This document shows, in pieces, positions 35,730 through 44,836 of a stretch of 64,000 nt of DNA (positions are counted from its first letter, which is position 1; every line of letters begins with the position of its first letter). The position numbers were made by a program, and so were the translations under genes. The stretch is from Actinomycetes bacterium. Lineage in GTDB: Bacteria > Actinomycetota > Thermoleophilia > Gaiellales > Gaiellaceae. The notes under the pieces are model-generated. The model was not told the origin of the DNA and made no database searches. It saw nothing but the letters and a program-made list of their open reading frames with translations. Where the stretch lies: the NCBI GenBank assembly GCA_026708005.1, contig JAPOVR010000107.1, positions 19,096 through 83,095 on the forward strand, read 5' to 3'.

Positions 35730-37850
35730 ATGAGCCCGATGAAAGATACCCCGTCCGCGCCAAGCGCTCAATCCGTGCGTTTGGGAATCGACATCGGCGG
35801 CACCTTCACAGACCTCACTCTCATCGATGACGCAACGGGCGAGCTCGCTATCAACAAGAGCCTGACCACCCCTGAGAACCCGTCGCTCGCCGTCGAGGAG
35901 GTCGCGCGAGCCGGGCTTGAAGCGGCCGGTGCGGCCGCAGAAGCCGTGCATTCCGTGATCCACGGCACGACGCTCGTCGCAAACTCCATCATCGAGCGCA
36001 CGGGGGACCGCACCGCGCTGATCACTACCAAGGGCTTTCGAGACGCGCTTGAGATCGGGCGTGAGCATCGCTATGACATGTACGACCTCTTTCTCGAGAA
36101 CCCACGGCCCCTCGTGCCACGCTACCTGCGGCTCGAGGTCGATGAGCGAATCCTCTCCGACGGAAGCGTGCTCACGCCGCTCCGGCCTGAGGAGGTCGAA
36201 GCACTAGCGGCCGAGCTCATCGAGAACGAGGTGGGCGCGGTCGCGGTATCCCTGCTGCACTCCTACAAGAACGACGCCCACGAGCGGGCCGTGGCAGCTG
36301 TGCTCGCGGAGATCGCCCCGGACCTGCGGGTCTCGCTCTCCTCGGATGTCGCCGCTGAGCTGAAGGAGTTCCAGCGCACCTCGACCACGGTCTGCAACGT
36401 GTACGTCCAGGGCCTCGTCGATCGCTACCTCGGCGAGCTTGAGCGGCGGCTCAGGTCGATTGGCATCGACGCGGCTCTCCTCGTCATGCTCAGCTCGGGA
36501 GGTGTGGCAACCGTCGACACCGGGAAGCGCTATCCCGTTCGTATTCTCGAGTCGGGGCCGGCCGGAGGCGCGCTCGCCGCCGCCTCGCTAGGCCAGCGTG
36601 CCGGCCACGACGACCTCCTGTCATTCGACATGGGCGGAACGACGGCCAAGCTTTGTGTTGTCGAGGAAGGACGGCCGCTAACCACACCTGAGTTCGAGGT
36701 TGATCGAGCCTATCGCTTCAAGAAGGGCTCGGGGCTCCCAGTCCGGATTCCGGTGATCGACATGGTGGAGATCGGAGCCGGGGGCGGCTCAATTGCGCGC
36801 ATCGATCCCCTCGGGCTCCTGCGCGTGGGACCCCAGAGCGCAGGCGCCAACCCAGGCCCGGCCTGCTACGGATACGGCAGCACCGAACCAACCGTTACAG
36901 ACGCCGACGTCGTCCTCGGCTACGTCGACCCCGCCTCGTTCCTCGGCGGCCGCATGCGGCTCGACATCGAGGCAGCCCGCGAGGCGATTCGCGAGCATGT
37001 GGCCGAGCCGCTCGGCCTCGACGTGACCGAGGCGGCCTGGGGCATCCACCAGATCGTCAACGAGAGCATGGCGAGCGCGGCGCGGGTGCACCTCACCGAG
37101 CGCGGCAAGGACCAGCGAGCGTTCCCGATCTTCGCCTTCGGAGGCGCGGGGCCGGTCCACGCCTACGGCGTGGGCTCGCTGCTCGACAGCCCGTCGGTGA
37201 TCGTGCCGCTCGGCGCAGGAGTCGGCTCAACGCTGGGCTTCCTCGCCGCGCCGCTCGTGTTCGACTACGTCCGCACGTCGCTGGAGCGGCTCGACGAGAC
37301 CGACTGGGCGCGAGCAAACAGTCTGCTGGACGAGATGAGCAGCGAGGGCATCGCCGTGCTGGAGAGCTCAGGAGTCTCGCGCGAGGAGATCTCGATCGAG
37401 CGGCGCGCCGACCTGCGCTACGTCGGCCAGGGCCACGAGGTCAGCGTGCCGCTGCCTGACGGCCGCCTCGACGAGCGTGCGCTGCCCGCCATCATCGAGG
37501 CGTTCGAGCGCGTCTACGCAGAGCTCTACGGGCGTGTTGCACCCGAGCTCGCGACCGAGGCGCTCAACTGGCGAGTGGCGCTCAGCGGCCCTCAGCCGCC
37601 GCTCGCGGGCGGGGAGACCGGCCAGGAGGGGTCGGACTCCGACGCCTCTCCGAAGAGCCGCCGCCCTGTCTACTTCAACGAGCTAGGTGGATACGAGGAC
37701 ACGCCCGTCTACGACCGCTATACCCTCCCGGCCGGCGCGCAGCTTGCGGGGCCGGCCATCGTCGAGGAGCGTGAGTCGACGGCCGTCATCGGTCCGCGCG
37801 CGAGCATCGAGGTCGACAGGCTTGGCAACCTGACGTGCACCTATGACTAG
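35730..37850 (+). CDS. hyuA: Hydantoinase/oxoprolinase subunit A
   Basis: ATP-dependent cyclic-amide hydrolase subunit of 706 residues (hydantoinase A / N-methylhydantoinase A / 5-oxoprolinase / acetone carboxylase beta superfamily). ASKHA-type nucleotide motifs are LGIDIGGTFTDLTLIDD at the N-terminus and LLSFDMGGTTAKLCVV mid-protein. Other family blocks are SVIHGTTLVANSIIERTG and FAFGGAGPVHAYG. It works with HyuB, whose gene overlaps by 8 nt. The true substrate cannot be told. An alternative ATG lies 9 nt downstream. Confidence 0.92.
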   Translation: MSPMKDTPSAPSAQSVRLGIDIGGTFTDLTLIDDATGELAINKSLTTPENPSLAVEEVARAGLEAAGAAAEAVHSVIHGTTLVANSIIERTGDRTALITTKGFRDALEIGREHRYDMYDLFLENPRPLVPRYLRLEVDERILSDGSVLTPLRPEEVEALAAELIENEVGAVAVSLLHSYKNDAHERAVAAVLAEIAPDLRVSLSSDVAAELKEFQRTSTTVCNVYVQGLVDRYLGELERRLRSIGIDAALLVMLSSGGVATVDTGKRYPVRILESGPAGGALAAASLGQRAGHDDLLSFDMGGTTAKLCVVEEGRPLTTPEFEVDRAYRFKKGSGLPVRIPVIDMVEIGAGGGSIARIDPLGLLRVGPQSAGANPGPACYGYGSTEPTVTDADVVLGYVDPASFLGGRMRLDIEAAREAIREHVAEPLGLDVTEAAWGIHQIVNESMASAARVHLTERGKDQRAFPIFAFGGAGPVHAYGVGSLLDSPSVIVPLGAGVGSTLGFLAAPLVFDYVRTSLERLDETDWARANSLLDEMSSEGIAVLESSGVSREEISIERRADLRYVGQGHEVSVPLPDGRLDERALPAIIEAFERVYAELYGRVAPELATEALNWRVALSGPQPPLAGGETGQEGSDSDASPKSRRPVYFNELGGYEDTPVYDRYTLPAGAQLAGPAIVEERESTAVIGPRASIEVDRLGNLTCTYD

Positions 37851-39597
37851 CGACCGCGGCACCACACTGGACGCGATCGGGCTCGAGGTTCTCTGGAACC
37901 GCCTGATCTCGGTCTGCAACGAGCAGGCCGCCGCGCTGATCCGGACGTCGTTCTCGACGGTCCTGCGCGAGTCCGAAGACCTCTCGGCAGGCGTCTTCGA
38001 TGCGCGCGGCAACATGATCGCCCAGTCGGTCACCGGCACGCCGGGGCACATCAACTCGATGGCCACCTCGATGCGCCACTTCCTTCGGGTGTTCCCGACC
38101 GAGGAGCTGGTGCCCGCCGATATCCTGATCACAAACGACCCGTGGTTTACGTCGGGTCAGCTGAACGACCTGACGATCGTGACGCCCGTGTTCCTGGGCG
38201 AGCGGGTCGTGGCGTTCTTCGGCAACACGTGCCATGCAGCCGACATCGGCGGGCGAGGCCTGGCCGCAGACGCGCGCGACGTGTACGAGGAAGGCCTCGC
38301 GATTCCGATCATGAAGCTCTACGAGCGCGGCGAGCCAAACCGCGACCTGTTTGCGCTCATCGAGGAGAACGTCCGCACACCAGACGTGATCCTGGGCGAT
38401 ATCCACGCCCAAGTCGCGTGCAACGACGTCGGCGGGCGCCGTCTGCTCGAGTTCATGGACGACTTCGGGCTCGAGACGATCGAGGACGTGAGCGATCAGA
38501 TCCTCGACCGCTCGGAGGCAGCCATGCGCGATGCGTTTCGCGCGATGCCCGACGGGATCTACGAGAACGAGACCTTCTCAGACGGCTTCCTGGAGGACGA
38601 CCCGATCAGGCTTGCTTGCGCAATCGAGGTGGCCGACGACAGCATCGTGGTCGACTTCGATGGCACCTCGCCCGAGAGCAAGCTCGGCATCAACGTCGTC
38701 CTCAACTACACGCTGGCGTACACGACGTTCTGTTTCAAGGCGGCAGTCAATCCAGAGGTGCCCAACAACGAGGGATCGTTCCGGCCCGTCGAGGTGCGCG
38801 CCCCCCCGGGCTGCATCCTCAATGCTCAGCGCCCCGCGCCGGTCGCCGGCCGCCATATCATCGGCCACCTCGTGCCGAACCTGCTCTTCGGGGCGCTCAC
38901 CAAGATCGTGCCAGAGCAGGTGACAGCCGAGGGTGCCGCGGGTATCTGGATTAGCCAGATGCGCGGCTTTGACGAACGAGGCCAGTTCACCTTCGCCCTC
39001 TTCAGCTGCGGCGGCACGGGCGCACGCCCCAACAAGGACGGGCTCGGCAACACGGGGTTCCCGAGCGGGGTCGCCGGCATCCCTGCTGAAGTGGTCGAGA
39101 CGGTCTCGCCACTCATCCTACACCGACGCGAGATCCGGCAGGATTCGGGGGGACCCGGCACGTTCCGTGGCGGCGTCGGCCAGACGATGAGGGTCGGCCT
39201 CCTCTCGGCAAGCGACTGGATCGTCTCATCCCAGGCCGACCGCGTTCGCTTCCCGCCTCGCGGCTACCTCGGCGGTGCGGATGGAGCGAAAGGCGACTTC
39301 TGGCTCTCAGACGGCAGCCACGTCGACCCGAAACTCCAGCGGCGGCTCCCGCCCGAGGCCGAGATCTTCCTTTCCCTGCCGGGTGGAGGAGGCTACTACC
39401 CGCCGCTTGAGCGCGACCCGGACGCGGTGCTCCAGGATGTCGTTGAGGGCTACGTCTCAATCGAGGCGGCCGAGCGTGACTACGGCGTGGTCATCCGTCG
39501 CCTCAAGGATGTGGAGAAGCTGATCCACCTTCCCGAGGACTACGATCTCGACCTGGCCGCCACCCAGCGACTGCGGAACGAGCGGGCATGCGCCTAG
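37843..39597 (+). CDS. hyuB: Hydantoinase/oxoprolinase subunit B
   Basis: Partner subunit of 584 residues. Family blocks include LEVLWNRLISVCNEQAAAL, SVTGTPGHINSMA, DILITNDPWFTSGQLNDL, FFGNTCHAADIGGRG (metal-site region) and the Gly-rich LPGGGGYYPPLERDP near the end. Translational overlap with hyuA indicates a heteromeric complex. The operon is bracketed by dispersed repeats 7 and 8 in opposite orientations, and it interrupts the polysaccharide locus, which hints at insertion as a cassette. Confidence 0.92.
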   Translation: MTSDRGTTLDAIGLEVLWNRLISVCNEQAAALIRTSFSTVLRESEDLSAGVFDARGNMIAQSVTGTPGHINSMATSMRHFLRVFPTEELVPADILITNDPWFTSGQLNDLTIVTPVFLGERVVAFFGNTCHAADIGGRGLAADARDVYEEGLAIPIMKLYERGEPNRDLFALIEENVRTPDVILGDIHAQVACNDVGGRRLLEFMDDFGLETIEDVSDQILDRSEAAMRDAFRAMPDGIYENETFSDGFLEDDPIRLACAIEVADDSIVVDFDGTSPESKLGINVVLNYTLAYTTFCFKAAVNPEVPNNEGSFRPVEVRAPPGCILNAQRPAPVAGRHIIGHLVPNLLFGALTKIVPEQVTAEGAAGIWISQMRGFDERGQFTFALFSCGGTGARPNKDGLGNTGFPSGVAGIPAEVVETVSPLILHRREIRQDSGGPGTFRGGVGQTMRVGLLSASDWIVSSQADRVRFPPRGYLGGADGAKGDFWLSDGSHVDPKLQRRLPPEAEIFLSLPGGGGYYPPLERDPDAVLQDVVEGYVSIEAAERDYGVVIRRLKDVEKLIHLPEDYDLDLAATQRLRNERACA

Positions 39598-40046
39598 CCT
39601 GCGCCAGCCAGCCCAGGCCCTCCCGTCACCGCGCCTGCACCACCCCGGCGCGCCCCGTGCCAGCCCCTGCCCCCGGCGCGCCCGGGCGCGAGGCGCCGCA
39701 AAGGGCACCAGCGCCAGCCGCGGCCAAGGGCAGTCCGCCCCCCACCACCACCCAGGGGAGGGTAGCCCAGAAAAGCGCACAGCATTCGTGCAACTGTCAC
39801 AAGAATGTGACAAAACTGCACCAACGCTCCGCGGCCGCACCGGCCGGCCGTGCCTCCCGGCCGTGCCGACCCAACATGTAGCACTTTCCGAGCGAGGCCT
39901 CCTCGTGCCGCCTCCGCAGCCACGCCGTCTCTGGCCGCGTCCCCAGCTACACCGCCCGCCTGTCGCGCCGGCCGGCCACACTGCCCAGCCACGCCAGCCA
40001 GCCACACACCCCAGCCCCCTGCGGCGGGCACGACGCAAGCGCCCAC
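39598..40046. other. Intergenic region with repeat copy 8
   Basis: About 450 bp between hyuB and asnB with repeat copy 8 on the minus strand and a C-rich stretch of CCAGCCA-type short repeats (39950-40020). The frame upstream of asnB is open but not coding in character. Confidence 0.5.
39726..39832 (-). repeat. Dispersed intergenic repeat, copy 8
   Basis: On the minus strand: TTGGTGCAGTTTTGTCACAT, then CTTGTGACAG, a GTGCGCTTTTCTGGGCTACCC stretch and CTCCCCTGGGTGGTGGTGGG. The middle hairpin is altered (TGCAC...GTGC). It is in inverted orientation to copy 7 across hyuA-hyuB. Confidence 0.78.
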
Positions 40047-40052
40047 TAGACT
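40047..40052 (+). promoter_or_regulatory. -10 box TAGACT of asnB
   Basis: TAGACT ends 7 nt before the GTG at 40060; leaderless pattern, consistent with Cys2 being the catalytic residue. Confidence 0.5.
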
Positions 40053-40059
40053 CGCCGGC

Positions 40060-41928
40060 GTGTGCGGGATCTGCGGGCTCTTGTCTCTCCGCGGCGGGCG
40101 GGCGGATGAGGGCTTGCTGCAGCGCATGAACAGCAGGCTCGTCCACCGTGGCCCCGATGGCGAAGGACGCTACGTCGACGGGTCCGTCGCTCTGGCAATG
40201 CGGCGATTGGCGATCATCGACATCGACGGCGGCGATCAGCCGATTGGCAACGAAGACCAGACCGTCCAGGTCATCCAGAACGGCGAGATCTACAACTACC
40301 GCGAGCTCCGCGCCGGCCTGGAGCAGCGCGGCCACACCTTCACGACGCACAGCGACACGGAGGTGCTCGTCCACCTGTATGAAGAGCGAGGTCCGGAGTT
40401 CCTCTCGCTGCTGCGCGGCATGTTCGCGATCGCGCTCTGGGATGCTCGCCGCCGGCAGCTACTGCTTGCCCGCGACCGGTTCGGCATCAAGCCTCTCTAC
40501 TACCGGCTCGGAGCGGGAGAGCTCATGTTCGCCTCCGAGCTCAAGGCCGTGCCGCCCGGAGAGATCGATCTCGACGCGCTCGAGGCCTTCCTCGCGTTCA
40601 ACGCGGTTCCCGCGCCCTACACGATCGATCGCGGCGTCCGCAAGCTACCGGCGGGCCACAGACTGCTTGCGGGAGCAGATGGCTCGCTCGAGCTGGAGCG
40701 GTTTGCGCGCGCGGGGGCCGACCCCGCTGTTTGCCCCCGCACCGACAGTTGGACGACGCTCGCGGAGGAGCTCCGCGCCCGCCTGCGAGACTCGGTTCGT
40801 GCCCACCTCGTCAGCGACGTCCCGGTCGGGGTGCTGCTCTCGGGCGGCATCGACTCCTCCGCGCTCGCCGCGCTCGCCTCACAGGAGGGGGAGGGAACGC
40901 TCAGCTCGTTCTCGATCGGCTTCGAGGAGCGGAGCTTCGACGAGCTCGAGTTGGCTCGGCTCGCCGCGAGGCGCTATCGCACGGAGCACCACGAGCTGGT
41001 GCTGCGGCCGGACGCAGCAGCGCTGCTGCCAGAGATTGTCGAAGCCTTCGACGAGCCGTTCGCGGATTCTGCCGTCCTGCCCACCTACCTCGTCGCACGG
41101 CTTGCCGCCGACCACGTCAAGGTCGTCCTCTCAGGCGAGGGCGGCGACGAGCTCTTCGGCGGCTACTACACCTACGTCGCCGACGAGCTCGCGCCCCGCC
41201 TGGAGTGGCTTTCGCCGGCGCTCCTCGGCATCGCCGAGCGGCTCCCGAGCTCGTCGCGGCGGGTGAGCTTCGACTACAAGGCGAAGCGGTTCGCGCGCGG
41301 CCTCGGCCTGCCAGCGCTCGAGCGCCATCACGCGTGGAAAGAGATCTTCTCGAGCGAGGCTCGGGCGGAGCTCGTCAACCCGGATCGGCGCAGCTGGCTT
41401 GACCCGGTAGACCTCTTGCGTGCGCGCTACGCCGAGACCGAGGGCGCCGACGAGCTCGCCCGCTTGCAAGACGTCGATGTCGGCGTGCTCATGGCTGATG
41501 ATCTCCTGGTCCGAACAGACCGGGCAAGCATGGCCCACTCGCTCGAGGTACGGGTCCCGTTCCTCGATACGCTCGTCGCCGACTTCGCCTTCGCGCTGCC
41601 GCGGTCCCACAAGGTACGGGGGTTTGCGAAGAAGCGGCTGCTGCGGAGCGCGCTCGCTCCCCTGCTCCCGCCGGGGATCGTCGCCGGGCCGAAGCGGGGC
41701 TTCTCGATTCCTGCCGCGGCGTGGCTGCGGGGCGAGCTCGCCCCCTTCGCCCGCGAGGTGTTGGCGGCGGAGACGATCCGCAGCCACGGATTCTTCGAGC
41801 CGCGCGCGGTGACACGCCTGCTCGACCGCCACATCGCCCGTGAGGAGGACCTCAGCCGCCAGCTCTGGGGTCTGCTCTCGTTCACTCTGTGGTGGGAGCA
41901 GCGCTCGCGACAAGCGGCGCTCGTGTAG
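40060..41928 (+). CDS. asnB: Asparagine synthase (glutamine-hydrolysing)
   Basis: Two-domain amidotransferase of 622 residues. The N-terminus CGICGLLSLRGG makes Cys2 the glutaminase nucleophile after removal of the initiator, which fixes the GTG start. RLAIIDIDGGDQPIGNED and NGEIYNYRELR belong to the class II glutaminase. The synthetase domain has the PP-loop LLSGGIDSSALAALAS. In polysaccharide loci such proteins often amidate uronic acids or precursors rather than making bulk asparagine; either role fits. The DUF354 gene start overlaps its stop. Confidence 0.92.
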   Translation: MCGICGLLSLRGGRADEGLLQRMNSRLVHRGPDGEGRYVDGSVALAMRRLAIIDIDGGDQPIGNEDQTVQVIQNGEIYNYRELRAGLEQRGHTFTTHSDTEVLVHLYEERGPEFLSLLRGMFAIALWDARRRQLLLARDRFGIKPLYYRLGAGELMFASELKAVPPGEIDLDALEAFLAFNAVPAPYTIDRGVRKLPAGHRLLAGADGSLELERFARAGADPAVCPRTDSWTTLAEELRARLRDSVRAHLVSDVPVGVLLSGGIDSSALAALASQEGEGTLSSFSIGFEERSFDELELARLAARRYRTEHHELVLRPDAAALLPEIVEAFDEPFADSAVLPTYLVARLAADHVKVVLSGEGGDELFGGYYTYVADELAPRLEWLSPALLGIAERLPSSSRRVSFDYKAKRFARGLGLPALERHHAWKEIFSSEARAELVNPDRRSWLDPVDLLRARYAETEGADELARLQDVDVGVLMADDLLVRTDRASMAHSLEVRVPFLDTLVADFAFALPRSHKVRGFAKKRLLRSALAPLLPPGIVAGPKRGFSIPAAAWLRGELAPFAREVLAAETIRSHGFFEPRAVTRLLDRHIAREEDLSRQLWGLLSFTLWWEQRSRQAALV

Positions 41929-42956
41929 TGCGCGTCTGGATCGACATCACCGCTCCGGCCCACGTGCTCGTGTTTCGACCGCTCATCGCGCTGCTGCGCC
42001 AGCGGGGCGCGGAGATCGAGGTCACGACACGCGCCTATGCGCAGACGCTCGAGCTGCTCGAGCTGCACGGCATCGAGGCCCAGCGCCTGGGCCGGCACGG
42101 CGGGCGCTCCCGCGCGGGCAAGTTCCGTGCGCTGGCCTCCCGCCTGCCAACGCTGGCGCGGTGGGCTCGCGGACGCCGGTTCGACCTCGCGCTGGCGCAC
42201 GGATCGCACGAGCTGACCATCACAGCCCGTCGCAGAGGCATCCCGAGCGCCACGACCTTCGACTACGAGTATGCCGTCCTGCAGCACCAGCTCGGCTGTC
42301 GGGCCGCAACGCGCGTCGTCGTGCCCGCCGCGATCCCGGTCGATCGGCTCGCGCGCTACGGCGTCAGGCCACCGAAGCTCCTCCAGTACGAAGGGCTGAA
42401 GGAGGAATACTACCTCGCGGACTTCGAGCCAGACCCGGCAGTGCTCGACGAGCTCGGCGTCGATCTCGAGCGCCTCCTCGTCGTCGTCCGAACTCCGCCC
42501 GACGTGTCGCTTTACCACCGGCGCTCGAACCGCCTATTTCCACAGCTCATCGACCACCTCGCAGCACAGGCCGGCGTTGCGACCGTCGTGCTCCCCCGCA
42601 CCGACGGGCAGCGGGCGTTTCTCCAGACGATCGCCTCGACGGGCCTCATCGTGCCCGATCGAGCCGTCGACGCCCAGAGCCTGATCGGGCTCTCAGACCT
42701 CGTGGTCTCAGCCGGAGGCACGATGAACCGTGAGGCCGCTGCACTCGGTGTGCCCGTGTACACCACGTACGGCGGGCGCCTCGGCGGCGTCGACGAGATG
42801 CTGATACGCGACGGGCGCCTCCGTCCCCTCTCCGATCCACACGCGCTCGAGCTCGTGCGGCGACACGAGAGCAGACCTAGAGCGCGCCGCGACCCGGAGG
42901 TGATGCTCGAGCTCCTCCTCGCAGCCGGCGTCGTCTCGACGGAGAAGCGCGGCTAG
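41928..42956 (+). CDS. DUF354-family glycosyltransferase-like protein
   Basis: Protein of 342 residues with a GT-B-like fold. The N-terminus VRVWIDITAPAHVLVFRPLI and the C-terminal donor-site region LIGLSDLVVSAGGTMNREAA followed by LGVPVYTTYGG match the DUF354 family, which resembles UDP-GlcNAc 2-epimerases and nucleotide-sugar glycosyltransferases. Its GTG uses the last base of the asnB stop (TAGTG), so the two are tightly coupled. The activity is not known experimentally for most members. Confidence 0.8.
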   Translation: MRVWIDITAPAHVLVFRPLIALLRQRGAEIEVTTRAYAQTLELLELHGIEAQRLGRHGGRSRAGKFRALASRLPTLARWARGRRFDLALAHGSHELTITARRRGIPSATTFDYEYAVLQHQLGCRAATRVVVPAAIPVDRLARYGVRPPKLLQYEGLKEEYYLADFEPDPAVLDELGVDLERLLVVVRTPPDVSLYHRRSNRLFPQLIDHLAAQAGVATVVLPRTDGQRAFLQTIASTGLIVPDRAVDAQSLIGLSDLVVSAGGTMNREAAALGVPVYTTYGGRLGGVDEMLIRDGRLRPLSDPHALELVRRHESRPRARRDPEVMLELLLAAGVVSTEKRG

Positions 42957-44836
42957 CGGTGCTCCGAGAGGGTCTCGCGCGCCTCGGCGGTCGGCCCGCG
43001 CGGCGCTGACAAGAGCCCGCCAAGATGGGCGACCACCTCGACGGTCTCCCCGGCCTCGACCAGCCGCTCGAGATCAACGAGCTCCTGCGCAAGCCACGCC
43101 GGCTCGACCGGCGCCGCCAAGCAGCGGAAGATCTTGGGGTGCGTCGTCGGCGCCGGTGTCTCTCCTTCACCCCAGAGGTTCTCTTCCAGCTTCTCGCCGG
43201 GCCTCGGGCCGATGAACTCGATCGCAACATCGGTCTCGGGCTCGAGGCCCGACAGCCGGATCATGTTGTGCGCCAAATCGACGATCTTCATCGGAGCGCC
43301 CATGTCGAGCACGAACACGTCGCCCCCGGAGCCGATCGCTCCCGCCTGGATGATCAGCTGTGCCGCCTCAGGGATTGTCATGAAGTACCGGGCCATCTCC
43401 GGGTGGGTCACGGTCACCGGGCCACCCCTCGCTATCTGGCGCCGAAACAGCGGGATGACGCTGCCCGAGGACGCCAGCACGTTCCCGAAGCGAACCGAGA
43501 GAAACCGGGTCGTGCTGTTGCCGTCGGCGGCCGCGGAGACGAGCCACTCGCACAGGGCCTTCGACTGGCCCAGGACGTTTCGTGCGTCGACAGCCTTGTC
43601 GGTGGACACGAGCACGAACGCCTTCACGCCGTGCGCCTCCGTCACCTCGACCATGCGCTTCGTCGCCACGACGTTGTTGCGAACCGCCTCCAGCGGGTTG
43701 GCCTCGATCAGCGGCACGTGTTTGTAGGCGGCCGCATGGAAGACGACAGCAGGGCGGTAGTCGGCGAAGATCTCCTGCAGCTTTGCCCGGTTCTTGACGT
43801 CAGCGAGCACCGGGACGACCGCCGCAAAGCGGCGTTCCTCCACGAGCTCGCGGTCGATCTCGAAGAGGTTGTTCTCTGCGTGGTCAACGAGAATGACGCG
43901 CTCTGGCTGAAGAGAGGCGATCTGACGACACAGCTCAGAGCCGATCGAGCCACCGGCGCCGGTAACCAGCACCGTCTCTCCTCCGATGTAGGAGGCAATC
44001 GACGGCAGATCGAGCCGTACCGGCTCGCGGCCCAGGACGTCCTCGACCTGAACCTCGCGCAGCTGTCGCGCCAGCTCGAGGTCGCCGGAGATCAGCTCGT
44101 TGACGGTCGGCAGCGTCTTGACCGGCACGCCCGAGTCCCGGCAGGCATTGACGATGCGTTGGCGCGTATCCCCGGCGGCGGACGGTATCGCGATGATCAC
44201 CTCCGCGGGCCGCACGCTCTCGAGGATGCTGCCAAGCTCGTCGGTTGTGCCGAGAACGCGAACCCCGTGAAGCCGCAGGTTCTGCTTGCGCGGATCGTCG
44301 TCGACGAGCCCCACCGGCCGGTAGCGCAGGCTCCTGTTGCGCTGCATCTCCTTGATGATCAGGGCGCCGGCATCGCCGGCTCCGACGATCAGCACGCGCG
44401 TTCCTGCCGCTCTGCCGAGCCTGCCCGAAAGCGGCCGCTCGACCAGCGTTCGTGCGAGAACACGCGCGCCACCGACGAGGGCAATCGCCAGGATTCCATC
44501 GATCAGGAACACGCCGCGCGGAAGTCGAACGACGTACGGGTCCCAGAGGAGAATGACGAGCGCCGCAACGAGCGCTCCGAAGGCGCATGCGCGCACGACA
44601 GCCCAGATGTCGCGCAGCGATACGTACCGCCACCAGTGATTGTACAGGCCGAAGGCCACGAGCACCGCCAGCTTGATGCCGACGACGGTCGCAAAGATCT
44701 CGAGCTCGAGGTACCCCTGGTAGAAGCGCGGAATCATCTGCTCGAAGCGCAGCTGGAACGCGGCCCACCAGGCAAGGGTGATCAGCCCAGCATCAACCGC
44801 GGCCTGCCAGATCCGGTAACGGTTCATCAGTTTCAT
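42953..44836 (-). CDS. PglF/WbpM-like nucleotide-sugar 4,6-dehydratase
   Basis: Membrane-bound SDR enzyme of 627 residues. Four N-terminal helices precede a CoA-binding-like Rossmann domain (RVLIVGAGDAGALIIKEM) and then the catalytic SDR domain (VLVTGAGGSIGSELCRQI). The catalytic segment is VSTDKAVDARNVLGQSK: the Thr-Asp-Lys is kept, and the position that is usually Met in this subgroup is Leu. It should convert UDP-GlcNAc to the 4-keto-6-deoxy sugar. Its ATG overlaps the aminotransferase stop by 4 nt (ATGA), matching the next enzymatic step. Confidence 0.9.
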   Translation of the reverse strand: MKLMNRYRIWQAAVDAGLITLAWWAAFQLRFEQMIPRFYQGYLELEIFATVVGIKLAVLVAFGLYNHWWRYVSLRDIWAVVRACAFGALVAALVILLWDPYVVRLPRGVFLIDGILAIALVGGARVLARTLVERPLSGRLGRAAGTRVLIVGAGDAGALIIKEMQRNRSLRYRPVGLVDDDPRKQNLRLHGVRVLGTTDELGSILESVRPAEVIIAIPSAAGDTRQRIVNACRDSGVPVKTLPTVNELISGDLELARQLREVQVEDVLGREPVRLDLPSIASYIGGETVLVTGAGGSIGSELCRQIASLQPERVILVDHAENNLFEIDRELVEERRFAAVVPVLADVKNRAKLQEIFADYRPAVVFHAAAYKHVPLIEANPLEAVRNNVVATKRMVEVTEAHGVKAFVLVSTDKAVDARNVLGQSKALCEWLVSAAADGNSTTRFLSVRFGNVLASSGSVIPLFRRQIARGGPVTVTHPEMARYFMTIPEAAQLIIQAGAIGSGGDVFVLDMGAPMKIVDLAHNMIRLSGLEPETDVAIEFIGPRPGEKLEENLWGEGETPAPTTHPKIFRCLAAPVEPAWLAQELVDLERLVEAGETVEVVAHLGGLLSAPRGPTAEARETLSEHR

